A stretch of DNA of 64,000 bases from Adiantum capillus-veneris (GCA_014529385.2 CM043953.1:95320842-95384841), one strand, 5' to 3'. Shown: positions 46,900-59,600, counted from the first letter of the stretch. Translations and numbers: made by a program. Notes: a model not told the origin generated them from the sequence alone.

Positions 46900-49800
46900 A
46901 TATATAATGAGTCTTCAAACTAATAAACCAAGGGAAGAGAGTAGCAAGGTCCACTACTTGTCCAAGCTCAGCTCTAGACAACATAGAAAGATGCTAGTTC
47001 TACTAATTGCCTAATTATAGGCATGGAGAAATGATAGAAGGTTGACCACTTGTCCAACCTATCATGTCTAGTAAGATGGAAGGTTTGGCCTTAAGATTCA
47101 CCATGTAACCAACCTATACATCATTGTATTATGAAGAGTAGAAAAGCAAAGCTCCACCACTTGTCCAAGCTAGTTCTAAAATCCACATGGAGATAAGCAA
47201 GCTCCACCATTTGTCAAATCTCTCTTCCATTAAAACATGAAAAAACTCAGCTATGTTGTACAGGGGGGACTTTATTCCAAGGTCCACCACTTGTCCAAGC
47301 TAGGATCCATTAAAACATGGAAATAAACAAAGCTCCACCACTCGTCCAACCTTTAGCGTTGCAAAGTGTATGGGTTGTCTAAACTAGGTATGGGAAAATA
47401 ATTGAAGGTCCACCACTTGAAACATGGAGAGAAGCAAGCTCCACCATGTCTCCAATATGCCAGACTCCATTGAAACCCCTAAACCCATGATATTTTGTAC
47501 ATAGGGGATGTACATTCAAGATCCACCACTTGTCCAACCTAGTATCCCTAGTAGCTTGATAGCTTTGGTCTCAAGATTCACCACTTGTCCACTCTATGTC
47601 ATTGTATTAAAAAGGATTGGGTGTTAAGTTCCACCACTTGTCCAACCTATAAGGTTATATTTTAAATGGTTTTTTTTCTCACAACTTGAACTACCCATGA
47701 TATGTTTTACATGGGAGTTTTGTTTCAATGTCCGCCACTTGTCCAAGCTAGCTCTATTGAAACATAGAGAGAACCAAATATCAACCACTTGTCCAAGCTA
47801 AACTATATTGAAACATGGAGAGAAGGATGCTCCACCATTTCTCCAAGATAGGCTTCATTGAAACATGGAGAGAAGAAAGCTCCACCATGTCTCCAAGCTA
47901 GGATCCATTTAAATGCCCTAAACCCATTTTATTTTGTACATGGGGGGTTTTATTTCAAGGCCCACCACTTGTCTAACCTATTATCCCTAGTAGCACCAGT
48001 GGTTTGGTCTCAAGATACACCACTTGTACACTCTATGTCATTATATTAGGAAGAACTATGTATTAAGGTCCACCACTTGTCCAACCTATAAGGTTATATC
48101 TTAAATGGTATCCTTTCTCACCACTTGAAATGCCCATGATATGTTTTACATGGGGGTTTCATTCCAAGGTCCACCACTTGTCCAAGATAACTATATTCAA
48201 ACATAGAGAGAAGCAAAGGTCCACCACTTGTCCAAGCTAACTCTATTCAAACATAGAGAGAAGCAAAGGTTCACCACTTGTCAAAGCTAGGCTCCATTGA
48301 ATCATGGAGAGAAGTAACCTCCATCATTTTTCCAAGATAGGTGCCATTCAAACATGGAAAGAATCAAGATCTACCATGTCTCCAAGATTCTAGGCTCCAT
48401 TGAAACACCCTAAAACCATGATATTTTGTACATGGGGTGTTTACATTCAAGGTCTACCACTTCTCTAACGTATTATACCTAGTAGCATGAGTGGTTTGGT
48501 CTTAAGATTCACCACTTATCCACTCTATGTCATTATATTAAGAATAACTGGGTGTTAAGGTCCACCACTTGTCCAACCTATAAGGGTATATCTTAAATGG
48601 TATCCTTCACCACTTGTCAAGGTCCATCACCACTTTTCCAACCTGTAAGGTTATATCTTGAATGATATTTTTCCTCATCACTTGTAATGTCCATGCTATG
48701 TTTTACAAAGGGGTTTTGTTCCAAGACCCACCACTTGTCCAATCTAACTCTATTGAAACATAGAGAGAAGCAAAGGTCCACCACTTGTCCAAGGTAGGCT
48801 CCATTGAAACATGGAGAGAAGGATGATCCACCATTTCTCCAAGATAGGTTCCATTGAAACATTGACAGAAGCAATCTCCACCATGTCTCCAAGCTAGGCT
48901 CCATTGAAATACCCTAAACCCATAATTTTGTACATGAGGGGTTTACATTTAAGGTCCACCACTTGTCCAACCTATTATCCCTAGTAGCACGAGTGGTTTG
49001 GTCTCAAGATTCACCACTTGTACACTCTATGTCATTATATTAAGAAGAACTATGTGTTAAGGTCCACCACTTGTCCAACCTATAAGGTTATATTTTAAAT
49101 GGTATCCTTTCTCACCACTTGAAATGCCCATGATATGTTTTACATGGGGGTTTCATTCCAAGGTCCACCACTTGTCCAAGCTAGGCTCATTGAAACATGG
49201 AGAGAAGGAACCTCCACTGTTTCTCCTAGATAGGCTCCATTGAAACATGGAGAGAAATAAGCTCCACCATGTCTCCAAGTTGCTAGGCTCCATTGAAATA
49301 CCCAATAACCATAATATTTTGTACATGGGGGGTTTACATTCAAGGTTCACCACTTGTCCAACCTATTATCCCTAGTAGGTTTGGTCTCATGATTCACCAC
49401 TTGTCCACTCTATGTCATTATATTAAGAGGAATTAGGTGTTAAGATCCACCACTTGTCCAACCTATAATGTTATAGCTTGAATGGTATTTTTTCTCACCA
49501 CTTGTAATGCCCATGACATGATTTACATGGGGGTTTTGTTCCAAGGTCCACCACTTGTCCAAGCTAAATCTATTGAAACATAGAGAGAAACAAAGGTCCA
49601 GCACTTTTCCAAGCTAGGCTGCATTGAAACATGGACCTTAATACCAAATTATTTCTAGTATCATGAGTGATATTTTGTACATGGGGGGTTTACATTCAAG
49701 GTCCACCACTTGTTGAACCTATTTCCCTAGTAGGTTTGGCCCCAAGTTCACCACTTATCCGCTCTATGTCATTATATTAAGAATAATTGGGTGTTAAGGT

Positions 49801-51460
49801 CCACCACTTGTCCAACCTATAAGGTTATATATTAAATGGTATTTTTTCTCACCACTTGTAATGCCCATGATATGTTTTACATGGGGGTTTTGTTCCAAGG
49901 TCCACCACTTTTCCAAGATAACTCTATTCAAACATAGAGAGAAACAAAGGTCCACCACCTGTCCAAGCTAGGCTCCATTGAAACATGGAGAGAATGATGC
50001 TCCACCATTTATCCAAGATAGGCTGCATTGAAACATGGAGAGAAGCAAGCTTTACCATGTTTCCAAGCTAGGCTCCATTGAAACACTCTAGGGGGTTTTA
50101 TTTCAAGGCCCACCACTTGTTTAACCTATTATCCCTAGTAGCATGAGTGGTTTGGTTTCAACATTCACCACTTGTAAACTCTATGTCATTATATTGTGTT
50201 AAGGTCCACCACTTGTCCAACCTATAAGGTTATATCTTAAATGGTATCCTTTCTCACCACTTGAAATGCCCATGATATGTTTTACATGGGAGTTTCATTC
50301 CAAGATCCACCACTTGTCCAAGCTAACCATATTTAAACATAGAGAGAAACAAAGATCCACGACTTGTCCAAGGTAGGCTCCATTCAAACATGGAGAGAAG
50401 GAACCTCCACCATTTCTCCTAGATAGGCTCCATTAAAACATGGACATAAGTAAGTTCCACCATGTCTCCTAGATGCTAGGCTCCATTGAAATACACAAAA
50501 CCCATGATATTTTGTACATGGGTGATTTACATTCAAGGTCAACCATTTGTCCACCCTATTATCCCTAGTAGGTTTGGTCTCACAATTCACCACTTTTCCA
50601 CTCTATGTCATTATAATAAGAGGAATTGGGTGTTAAGATCCACCACTTGTCCAGCCTATAAGGTTATACCTTGAATGGTATTTTTTCTCACCACTTGTAA
50701 TGCCCATGACATGATTTACATGGGGGTTTTGTTCCAAGGTTCACCACTTGTCCAAGCTAATTCTATTGAAACATAGAGAGAAACAAAGGTCCACCACTTT
50801 TCCAAGCTCGGATCCATTGAAACATGGACCTTAATACCAAATTATTCTTCGTAGCATGAGTGATATTTTGTACATGGGGGGTTTGCATTCAAGGTCCACC
50901 ACTTGTCCAACCTACTTTTCCTAGTAGGTTTGGTCGCAAGATTCACCACTTGTCCACTCTATGTCATTATATTAATAATAATTGGGTGTTAAGGTCCACC
51001 ACTTGTCCAACCTATAAGGTTATATATTGAATGGTATTTTTTCTCACCACTTGTAATGTCCATGATATGTTTTACATGGGGATTTTGTTCCAAGGTCCAC
51101 CACTTGTCCAAGCTAAATCTGTTCAAACATAGAGAGAAACAAACGTCCACCACTTGTCCAAGCTAGGCTCCATTGAAACATGGAGAGAATGATGCTCCAC
51201 CATTTATCCAAGATAGACTCCATTGAAACATGGAGAGAAGTAAGCTCCACCATGTCTCGAAGATGCTAGAGTTGATTGAAATACCCAAAACCCCTGATAC
51301 TTTGTACATGGGGGGTTTACATTCAAGTTCCACCACTTGTCCAACCTATTATCCCTAGTAGCATGAGTGGTTTGGTCTCAGGATTCACCACTTGTCCACT
51401 CTATATCATTATATTAAGAAAAATTGGGTTTCCATATCTAAATGGATATTTGCTTGGATA
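46870..51460 (+). repeat. Third satellite block
   Basis: It starts with the leader block shared with 4441 and 53273 (CTCTAGACAAC, then AAGATTCACCATGTAACCAA), followed by composite units of the main satellite type in plus orientation (AGGTCCACCACTTGTCCAAC; TAGTAGCATGAGTGGTTTGG). Unit length varies more than in the main array and higher-order markers are absent, so this block is older or less homogenised. Confidence 0.88.
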
Positions 51461-51766
51461 AGTGGTAGACCTTGAGACCTAAATACCCATTCTACACTAG
51501 AGCATTGGTTAAGCCTTATGCACTTCAAGCATACCTTTAACAACAAGTAGTAGTTATTAGTTGACTTAAGTCTAGTTGAACTCCATGGTATTGAGACTAA
51601 GAGAGAGTGTAGCATAAAAAAGAGTCAGGATTTTAATTTGACTTTCTTTCTATTAATGAGTAGATCATAGATGGATTTTGGTATCTAATAAAACCTTAGG
51701 GTAGACAATGTAAAACTCATTTTTATTGTTGTGTTTGCATTAAGTGTTCTTGTTCTTTAATTTCAG
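51461..51766. other. Non-satellite spacer before the second phosphatase-like copy
   Basis: AT-rich sequence with a long intron-like pyrimidine tract ending in TTTAATTTCAG. I see no separate gene. Confidence 0.4.
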
Positions 51767-52541
51767 AACCATTACAGAAAAATGGATTGGCTATATGCTA
51801 GCATAAATTGAAGAAAACTATTGAATTACCCATCCAACCTCCTCCAAGACCTTGTCCAAGGAATGAATCACCTCTTTATCACCTACCACTTGCTTTCAAG
51901 GACATCAAAAGAGTACTTATCTTGGATCTAGAGGGGTTACTTCTCAAGACAATTGAAATGAAACATGGAGATTCTATGCCATCTTGGGCTCAACACATGC
52001 GACTTGTGGAGGATAAAGATGAAGTTTATCATGTGGTGCGACCAGACGCACAAAGTTTTTGGATTTTTGTGCTGAATACTTTGAGCTATGGATATGGAGT
52101 TGCTATAACTTAATAAGGGTGCAACGCATCACACAAAAATGTTTTCCTGAGCAGTATACCAAGTCCAAGGTGTTTATGAGTAACAAAAATTTCCAAAATC
52201 CAAATATCATGTTAGGATTTACAAGGGTTTATCAAAAAAATTTGAGTGATATTTGGAAGATATTTGAGGATTTGGATGCAAAAAATACCTTAATTTTTTA
52301 TGACACTCCATATAGGGTGATGTGGAACATGCCAGGGACATATCTTATATTTCCAAAGATGTGGAGGCAAACTTCCGAGCAACTTCAAAACTTCTTGCAG
52401 AGAACCATAATTCCATGGTTGGTAGGATGGTTGTATGCAAGAGATAAGAGAGTCTATACATACAACACAATTGTAAATCAGTATAGTGATTCTGAGACAA
52501 ATTATGTCCTTGGTGTGTACTTGTCAACACGAAAGCATTGA
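51767..52541 (+). pseudogene. Second FCP1/NIF-like HAD-fold gene, broken
   Basis: The exon begins after TTTAATTTCAG, in the same phase as the copy at 44756. It reads EPLQKNGLAIC, then TAG, then HKLKKTIELPIQPPPRPCPR and the motif I strand RVLILDLEGLLLKT (Glu in place of the second Asp). Near 52057 one T is missing from a T-run: QSFW turns into frame-shifted sequence, while the other frame gives DFCAEYFELWIWSCYNLIRV, the expected continuation. It then keeps LIFYDTPYRVM (motif III, FYDT instead of IDDS) and YLIFPKMW, and stops at TGA 52541. The SAP-like tail of the first copy is absent. One nonsense codon and one frameshift make it a pseudogene, unless the T-run is a sequencing error. Confidence 0.72.
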
Positions 52542-52661
52542 ATAAATATGGCCATAAGATGCTTTTTTTATTATAGTGTGTATCTTTCAACAATTGTATA
52601 GTTTGATATAGTATTTTTTATAAAAAAACAAAGGTGTGTCAATTTTATGAACACTTGAATG

Positions 52662-52768
52662 GAGTGCACCCTACTCTAAGGGGACTTCAATGTACTATTG
52701 GAGTGCATCCTATTGTAAGCGGACTCTGATGTATTGCTAGAGTGCACCCAAATTTTTGGGGACTCATT
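52662..52768 (+). repeat. 39 bp short tandem repeat, about 2.7 copies
   Basis: GAGTGCACCC/GAGTGCATCC starts recur at 52662, 52701 and 52740, exactly 39 bp apart, each followed by a GGGGACT/GCGGACT word. The surrounding 52542-53272 is otherwise AT-rich, gene-free sequence. Confidence 0.75.
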
Positions 52769-53272
52769 TTTTATTTGATTGGGGCCTATGTTGGGTCATA
52801 TAGTAAAAGAAATTCATTTTTTGTCAATTCATATCGAGGTTGCATTTATTTGTAACTATGAGAGAATTGATGTTTGATGTCAAAATAAAACTTGTAAGTA
52901 TGGATCAGAGAATTCATGGACTTTAAATATGTGAGAGGGATCTTTTTCTTGGGCACAAATGTTTGCTTCAAGAATTTTGTCATTACATACTTTATGTGAA
53001 AGAGTTTTAGAACCTAAAAGACTTTGAAAACAAAACTATGGAATCTAAGTGCATGTATTCTTCAATGGCTTGAAAGTTGATGTATACATGCATGTCGCCT
53101 TGATGAAGATTTAGATCTGACAAGATGCAAAGCTAGAATTCTTGGACGTTACCTTTGTCAATTTGGTAATAACATATTTAACTTTCTTTTATTATGGGTG
53201 GAAAATATATTATTATGTGCATTTGTAACCTAATTGCTTGACCTTCAAACCAAGATTCCTATGTTATTTTTT

Positions 53273-54720
53273 CATATACTTTTTTGTAATGAATTAAGAT
53301 TGTGGATACAAGGTCCACCACTTGTTCAAGCTAGATCTAAGAAAGTATATATACTGAGTCTTCAAACTAGTAAACCAAGGGAAGAGAGAAGCAGGGTCCA
53401 TCACTTGTCCAAGCTTATCTCTAGACAACATAGAGAGATGTTAGGTCTACTAATTGTCCAATATAGTCATGGAGAAATGATAGAAGGTTGATCCACTTGT
53501 CCAACCTATCATCTCTAGTAAAATGGGAGGTTTGGCCTTAAGATTCACCATGTAACCAACCTATACTTCATTGTATTATGAAGAGTAGAAAAGCAAAGCT
53601 CCACCACTTGTCTAAGGTAGTTCCAAAATCAACATGGAGAGAAGCAAGCTTCACCATTTGTCCAAGATAGGTTCCATTAAAACATGGAAAACCTCATATA
53701 TGTTGTACATGGAAGCTTTTTTCCAAGGTCCACCACTTGTCCAAGTTAGGATGCATTAAAACATGGATAGAAACAAGGCTCCACAACTCGTCCAACCTTT
53801 ATAGCTACAAAGTGTACCGGTAGTCTAAACTAGGCATGGGAAAATAATAGAAGGTCCACCACTTATCCAATATATTATCTCTAATAGCATGGGAGGTTTG
53901 GTCTCAAGATTTAGGAATTGGCTAACCTGTATTTCATTGTATTATGATGAATTTGGTTTTAAAGTCAACTACTTATCCAAGCTATAAGTTTATATCTTCA
54001 ATGGTATTCCTTCCCATCACTTAGAAAACCAATGATATGTTGTACATGGGGGGGTTTGTTACAAGGTCCACCACTTGTCCAAGCTAGTTTCATTGAAACA
54101 TGGATGAAGACAAGCTCCACCATTTGTTAAATCTAGACTCCATTGAAATCTAGAAAATCCATTCTATGTTGTACATGGGGTTTTTGTTTTAAGGTCCAAC
54201 ACTTGTCCAAGCTAAGATCCATAGAAACATGGAGTAGAGAAACACTCCACCACTTGTCCAAGCTAGGAAACATTGATAGTAGTTGGCTTAGTTTGAAGAT
54301 CCACCATGTGTCTAAGCTAACTCTATTGAAACATAGAGAGAAGCAAAGGTCCACCAACTGTTCAAGCTAGGCTCCATTGAAACATGGACAGAAGCAAGCT
54401 CCACCATTTCTCCAAGACAGGCTCCATTGAAACATGGAGAGAATCAAAGGTCCACCATTTCTCCAAGCCAAGATCCATTTGTCCAACCTATAAGGCTATA
54501 TCTTAAATGGTAATCTTTCTAATCACTTGGAATACCCATGATATGTTTTACATGGGGGTTTTGTTCCAAGATCACCACTTGTCCAAGCTAACTCTATTGA
54601 AACATAGAGAGAAGCAAAGGTCCACCACTTGTCCAAGCTAGTCTCCATTGAAACAAGGAGAGAAGCAAGCTCCATCATTTCTCCAAGATAGGCTAGCATG
54701 GATAAGTGCACCTTGAAACC
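53273..54720 (+). repeat. Fourth satellite block
   Basis: It opens with the same leader as the main array (ATATACTTTTTTGTAATGAA, identical to 4441 over that word) and the same order of blocks as 46870 (CTCTAGACAAC; TTCACCATGTAACCAACC). Degraded composite units follow, with the plus-orientation core TCCACCACTTGTCCAAGC. It fades out into mixed remnants up to about 55200. Confidence 0.82.
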
Positions 54721-55330
54721 AACCTTCCTATGAGGCAATAGAGCATATGCTACATATTTTATGTATGCCCCATCCCTCAAATTAAGAAGTTATAGATTAG
54801 AAGTGGATCTTGCTTGAATGTCACATGCAATAAATTAAGGAAAAATAGCCAAGTGGATTGTATTCCTCAATGGATCCTTGCTTTCACAAGTTGTGAACCT
54901 TGAGTCACTTTTACATTGACTTGGACAAGTGGTGGACCTAGAAACCAAGCTCTCCATGTTGAGATAAGTTGTAGGTAGGACAGTAGAACATAGACAACGA
55001 TAATGGATGCAATATACTCGTCTTCTAATAATCCAATTGATTGAAACCATGGTATTTTAGTTGTTTTCATTGTGTATTGTATGTGCATAAAGTGGAATGA
55101 GACCTTAAGAAAACTCAAATTTTTGACAAAATCTCTATATTTTGTACATGATATATTGAAAGTTGTCCAACCTGGGAATTGGGATTTTCCCACTTTACCT
55201 AATATGGTCTTATAGCATGTAGGAGGCGTATACATGATATGGTTTTTTTTGAAAAGTTTATGTAAAAACAAAGGGAACTCTGCCAAAATTTCTGCGCGTG
55301 GGAGCATGGTTGATATTTTGGTGCTGCTCT
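54721..55330. other. Degraded satellite remnants and unique spacer
   Basis: A few reversed monomers (GACAAGTGGTGGACCTAG near 54924) and, at 55197, ACCTAATATGGTCTTATAG followed by AGGAGGC, a near copy of the inner border of the right arm (40763-40794). No gene. Confidence 0.45.
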
Positions 55331-55331
55331 C

Positions 55332-55421
55332 TTTCTTGGGCAGAGGGCAGGAAGTCTGGTTGTGGCTGTGTCCATCTTTTAACTGGGCACATGCCAGGCT
55401 ACCTACCCTCTGCCCAAGAAA
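55332..55421. repeat. 16 bp perfect inverted repeat, 58 bp loop
   Basis: TTTCTTGGGCAGAGGG at 55332-55347 is the exact reverse complement of CCCTCTGCCCAAGAAA at 55406-55421. It may be a foldback relic or part of the transposon end that follows. Confidence 0.7.
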
Positions 55422-55440
55422 AACATTTTCTGCTATGGTC

Positions 55441-55552
55441 GTCGCTATGTGCGTCGCTATGCGCGTCGCTAATAGCGACTAGTTTCACAGCGACGCGCAT
55501 AGCGACGGGCCGCGTCAATATTTGCGTCAATAACACGTTTTTGTGTTGTAGT
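55441..55552 (-). mobile_element. Probable CACTA-type transposon end
   Basis: The segment ends in TTTTTGTGTTGTAGTG, whose reverse complement CACTACAACACAAAAA has the CACTA terminus typical of En/Spm elements. Just inside are dense subterminal repeats of GCGTCGCTATGCG type, including an 18 bp perfect inverted repeat (55453-55470 against 55489-55506) and an inner GTCGCT-AAT-AGCGAC hairpin. The other end was not found in the window, so this is a fragment or the element starts elsewhere. Confidence 0.5.
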
Positions 55553-55983
55553 GTTTTTACACCAAATTAGAATGCAATGTTTAATAACAACCAAAGATAA
55601 TATATAGTTCACTTTTGCTTAATTGTGATGAGTGAAAGCGCTCTTATGCTACCATCCGTTAGTCGAGAGCGAAAGTAAGAAAAAATTGAGCCCTTTTGCA
55701 AAGAGAGCATGAGGAAAACCGAATGTCCTTTAATCTCTCCTTTCTCTCTTGTTTACGCAAGCATTAGCCCACTCCTCTAAGTCTTTCCCTACTATGCCTT
55801 GTGCAGAATTTGTTGCTTCCACACAATTTACTTCTTTACTGATTTATGCACATGAATTGCTCTTAAATTTCCTTTGTACATGAACTACCACTTGCTTTAT
55901 GCAATCCACCAAAATCTGTTTGTGTAACAAAGCCTTAAATATAAGGGAAATATTCAGTATATCATTGATTGTCGAGTCTCGAT

Positions 55984-55986
<3 letters not shown>
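55553..55986. other. No gene recognised
   Basis: Unique AT-rich sequence between the CACTA-like end and the GA tract, with no credible open frame. Confidence 0.4.
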
Positions 55987-56052
<66 letters not shown>

Positions 56053-56074
56053 AGAAGAAGAAGAAGAAGAAGAG
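55987..56074 (+). repeat. (GA)n(GAA)n microsatellite
   Basis: About 31 GA units (to 56049) followed by about 8 GAA units. Confidence 0.95.
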
Positions 56075-56220
56075 TATTTTAACGTCATAGGAAACTATCC
56101 CTAGAGACCTCAAAGATCTATTCCACGAGGAGAGTTGAACTCAAGACCTTTTATTCAAAAGGAAAATGGTGTGAGAGAGAGGGAGATATGCTTGCAGATA
56201 GGGCTTTGTTTTCTCACCTT
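56075..56220 (-). mobile_element. Possible tRNA-derived SINE (minus strand)
   Basis: On the minus strand, GGTCTTGAGTTCAACTCTCC contains GTTCAACTC, which fits the pol III B-box consensus GWTCRANNC. It is followed downstream on that strand by the (TTC)n(TC)n tract at 55987-56074, which could be its tail. No clear A-box was identified, so this is tentative. Confidence 0.25.
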
Positions 56221-56368
56221 CAAATATAAAATTTAGTGGTAAATTTCAAAATTGTAGGACTACACTAAAACTAGGTTTTTTTACGAGCACTGTCTGGGCA
56301 TCAGCAAGGACGACAGAAGGTTTCTTCATGTCCTCAATCTCTCCCCGCGAGTCGCAGACGAGGTTTTG

Positions 56369-56445
56369 GGCCTCTCTCGCCCCCTGGCCGAGCTCTCTAC
56401 AAGCTCCCCTGGGCCTCTCCCGCCCCTTGGCCGAGCTCTCTTGCA
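56369..56445 (+). repeat. ~41 bp GC-rich tandem duplication
   Basis: GGGCCTCTCTCGCCCCCTGG and its continuation CCGAGCTCTCT are followed by a second copy, GGGCCTCTCCCGCCCCTTGG, ~41 bp later. It stands out in otherwise AT-rich surroundings. Confidence 0.7.
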
Positions 56446-56643
56446 TTAGGAAATTTCGGAGGTCATTTGGAGGGCCTTCTAAGAAAATGTATTTTTTGCA
56501 CTCTCTCTCTAGAAAAAATGGCAAATAATAGAGCTGGGTCTTTCATGGTAAAAGTTCAAAAAGTGTACTTTGAGTAGATTCCTTACTCTTCTGAACATTC
56601 GTTCGTAATGATTAAGGGATAATCTTCTTTTCAGTTGCATTGA

Positions 56644-59600
56644 ATGAACCTCATCAATATGGAGGGAATGAGGCTAACATGGAGGGACGAAGGCGCAGCT
56701 GCTATTCACTTTCCATTAAACCTGCACATTTGGCTAATGGCGCACTCCTCAAATGGCACAAATGTTACACAGAAACGAGCCAAATATCACCTTCACATTG
56801 ATTTGGACAATGAGTACCAACCATTGATTAAGCGTAGTAAAACAAACACACATATACCTCTCGCTTGCATAGACACGCTCAGAGCTCAAGGAGCTAAACA
56901 CATAGATATCTGGACGAGAGGCTCTCTCTACCCTAAGAATCCAATGACTAATGCATCTCCACCGTTTGTTAATCCTACAAGCTTATTGACCTTTGCTGGT
57001 GATGGAGAAAAGGGCCTTCTGGGTTATTGTAAATCTCTTACAAGAGAAGCTGAAACTTGTAAGGGCATTCTCCAAGCTCAACAATATGAGATTGTTCGTC
57101 TTTCACATTTAAATTCTACAGATCAGGTTACCATTTTGCAACACAAAACAGAGGTACAGGAACTGAAAGAAAAGGTACGAAGTTGTCAAATGAAGGACAC
57201 CATCTTGGGTGGTCGTATCTGAAAGAAGAAATTGCACAATCTTGAAACATTGTAGGTTGCATCCGGAGGTCTCAAGAAAAGAATCTGAGCATTGAGATGA
57301 TGCTTCTTGGTTGGCTACATTTTGCAACACAAAATAGAGGTACAGGAACCGAAAGGAAAGGTACGAAGTTGTCAAATGAAGGACATCATCTTGGGTGGTT
57401 GTATCCGAAAGAAGAAATTGCGCAATCTTGAAACGTTGCAGGTTGCATCCGGAGGTCTCAAGAAAAGAATCCGAGCATTAAGGTGATGCTTCTTGGTTGG
57501 CTACATTGTCTTAGTTAAGTAATCTTTTTGTTTTTTCTTGTTATGCATTTTTTTCATGTGCCTAAATAGTGTTAGTGAAGTAAATTTTCTGTTATTTACT
57601 TATGCATTGTCTTCATGTAGAGATTCAATCTATCCTGACAAGGAAAACATTGACCCCAAAGCCAATATAGGAAAGAGATTGAAGCCACTTATAAGTAGAA
57701 GCCTGGCAGTAGATATAATACATGACAAGAAGTTTAAGGTCCTACAACGAAATGTAGTGGACCACTTTATTTCAAAGAACTCAGTGCCTGCAAAAGAGAT
57801 ACAAGGCACACTTGATTCACTTGGTGTAAGCAAAAGAGGATATTCGGCTATACAAAAATCTGTCTCATCCATCTTTGTTAAGAAGGGTATAAAATCCAAA
57901 CTTTTACCATCAGCCTCAAGTGTTTGGAAAGAGAGGCTTTAGCTTAACGAGGCACAGGGAGACTATCTTGGACAGCCCTTTCATATTAAAGCAACTTACA
58001 GTGGCCATGGAGCAAACATGGCATATGATGAGTTCAATAATATTTTTATGGACCTGCAGATGTTACAGAAGAGAATGGTGGAGTTTTACAACATCACATT
58101 TGAAGAGTCACGAGGGGTATTACATTTTGTGTAAAAACTGGATGAGTGTGAGCTTGTTAAAGAGAAAAATCTAGAGCGTGTTACTATTACTTTAATGAAT
58201 AGAGCCTCTCAAAGTGTCCCATTGATGATCCTTTGTATTTTAGTGTTCAATCAGAATCTAACATATGGTGGCTTGGTGCGTTTGAGGTAAGCGAGATTCT
58301 CAAGTAAGCTCAAATGTTCACATCTACTTAAGTCTCATTTATTTTTTTTTGAAGGTAAAGAAAGAAGATCATGAGATTCTATATTGGGTGTTCCATCGAA
58401 CTAATATTCCGGAGGTGATTGATCGACAGACTAACTAGGGAGAGGTACTATGTCTAGATGGAAGGGGAGACTTTCAAGTTCAGTGGCATCTTGTAGGTGA
58501 CCTCAAAACATTAAAGTGCATGTATAATTGTGGAATGGGTGGCACAATGGCAAAGCCGTCGTGTTTGTTCTGCATGAAGCCTGCAAAGGTCATGGACCCA
58601 AAGTGGTGGAGAAAAGCTCCAACACGTCACATTGAGGACGCTGCTTTTTGACCAGTTTTGAAAATACCACTTGTGAATGTCCACATCTGTACAATGCATG
58701 CCCTTTGTAGAATTGTGGAGAAATTGGTCTACTTATATATCGGGTTTGCTTGGAAAATTAAGAACTCAGTAGAGCGACAAGTAGCCCTGCAGTGCTTAGA
58801 ATTGGTACTCTCGGATATGGGGCTTCATGGTGGCAATGTGAAAATCCAGCGGTATGAAAAGAGATCAACTGTTGAGAAGGATGTCCCATGCAAACCATCC
58901 ATCGGTGGGGTGAAGGCACGGAGGTTTTTATTTTAACCCCAAGGTATACGAGATCCGAAGCTAACAAAACATGGAAAAATATATAACACATCTTATGTTA
59001 GTAAGGTAGAGTATCGGAGATGGAAAAAGCTACATATTGCAGTCAAAGACCAAGAACCAACTACTCGTAACGCGAAGGCTGAGGTTTGGCGATCAATAGA
59101 CATTCTATTTTTGATGTGCGACAAAGATGACTGGTCACAAGGTGATATGAACAAGTTCAAGAAGAATCTCAACCTTCTCAAAAAATCATTCAAGACAGCA
59201 TGGGCAGACACCCAGATTACTCACTACATGGTATTATCGTGTATTTGATTCTCTTTTATGTGCAACTATGTGAGTGTAAAACATTCTAACTAATCTGTTT
59301 TCATATCCAGCACATCATCTTCAATCATTTACCATATTTTATACAAAAGTATGGGAACGCGGCAATATGGAATACCTAAGGGATGGAAAAGTCTCATTAC
59401 ATGGCGAGAAATGCTTATTTCAGGCACACACGACATGGTGGCTCTCAAATCAAGGCTAACAGTTTGAGAGAACTATTTGAATGGTTCTATCGTAGAATCA
59501 TTCATCGAATGCAGGCAAAAGAAGTCTTGGCCTCTTCAGCAACAGCACAAGCCATCAGACATTTACAACAACAAAAAGTTAAAAGATCAATGGCATACAA

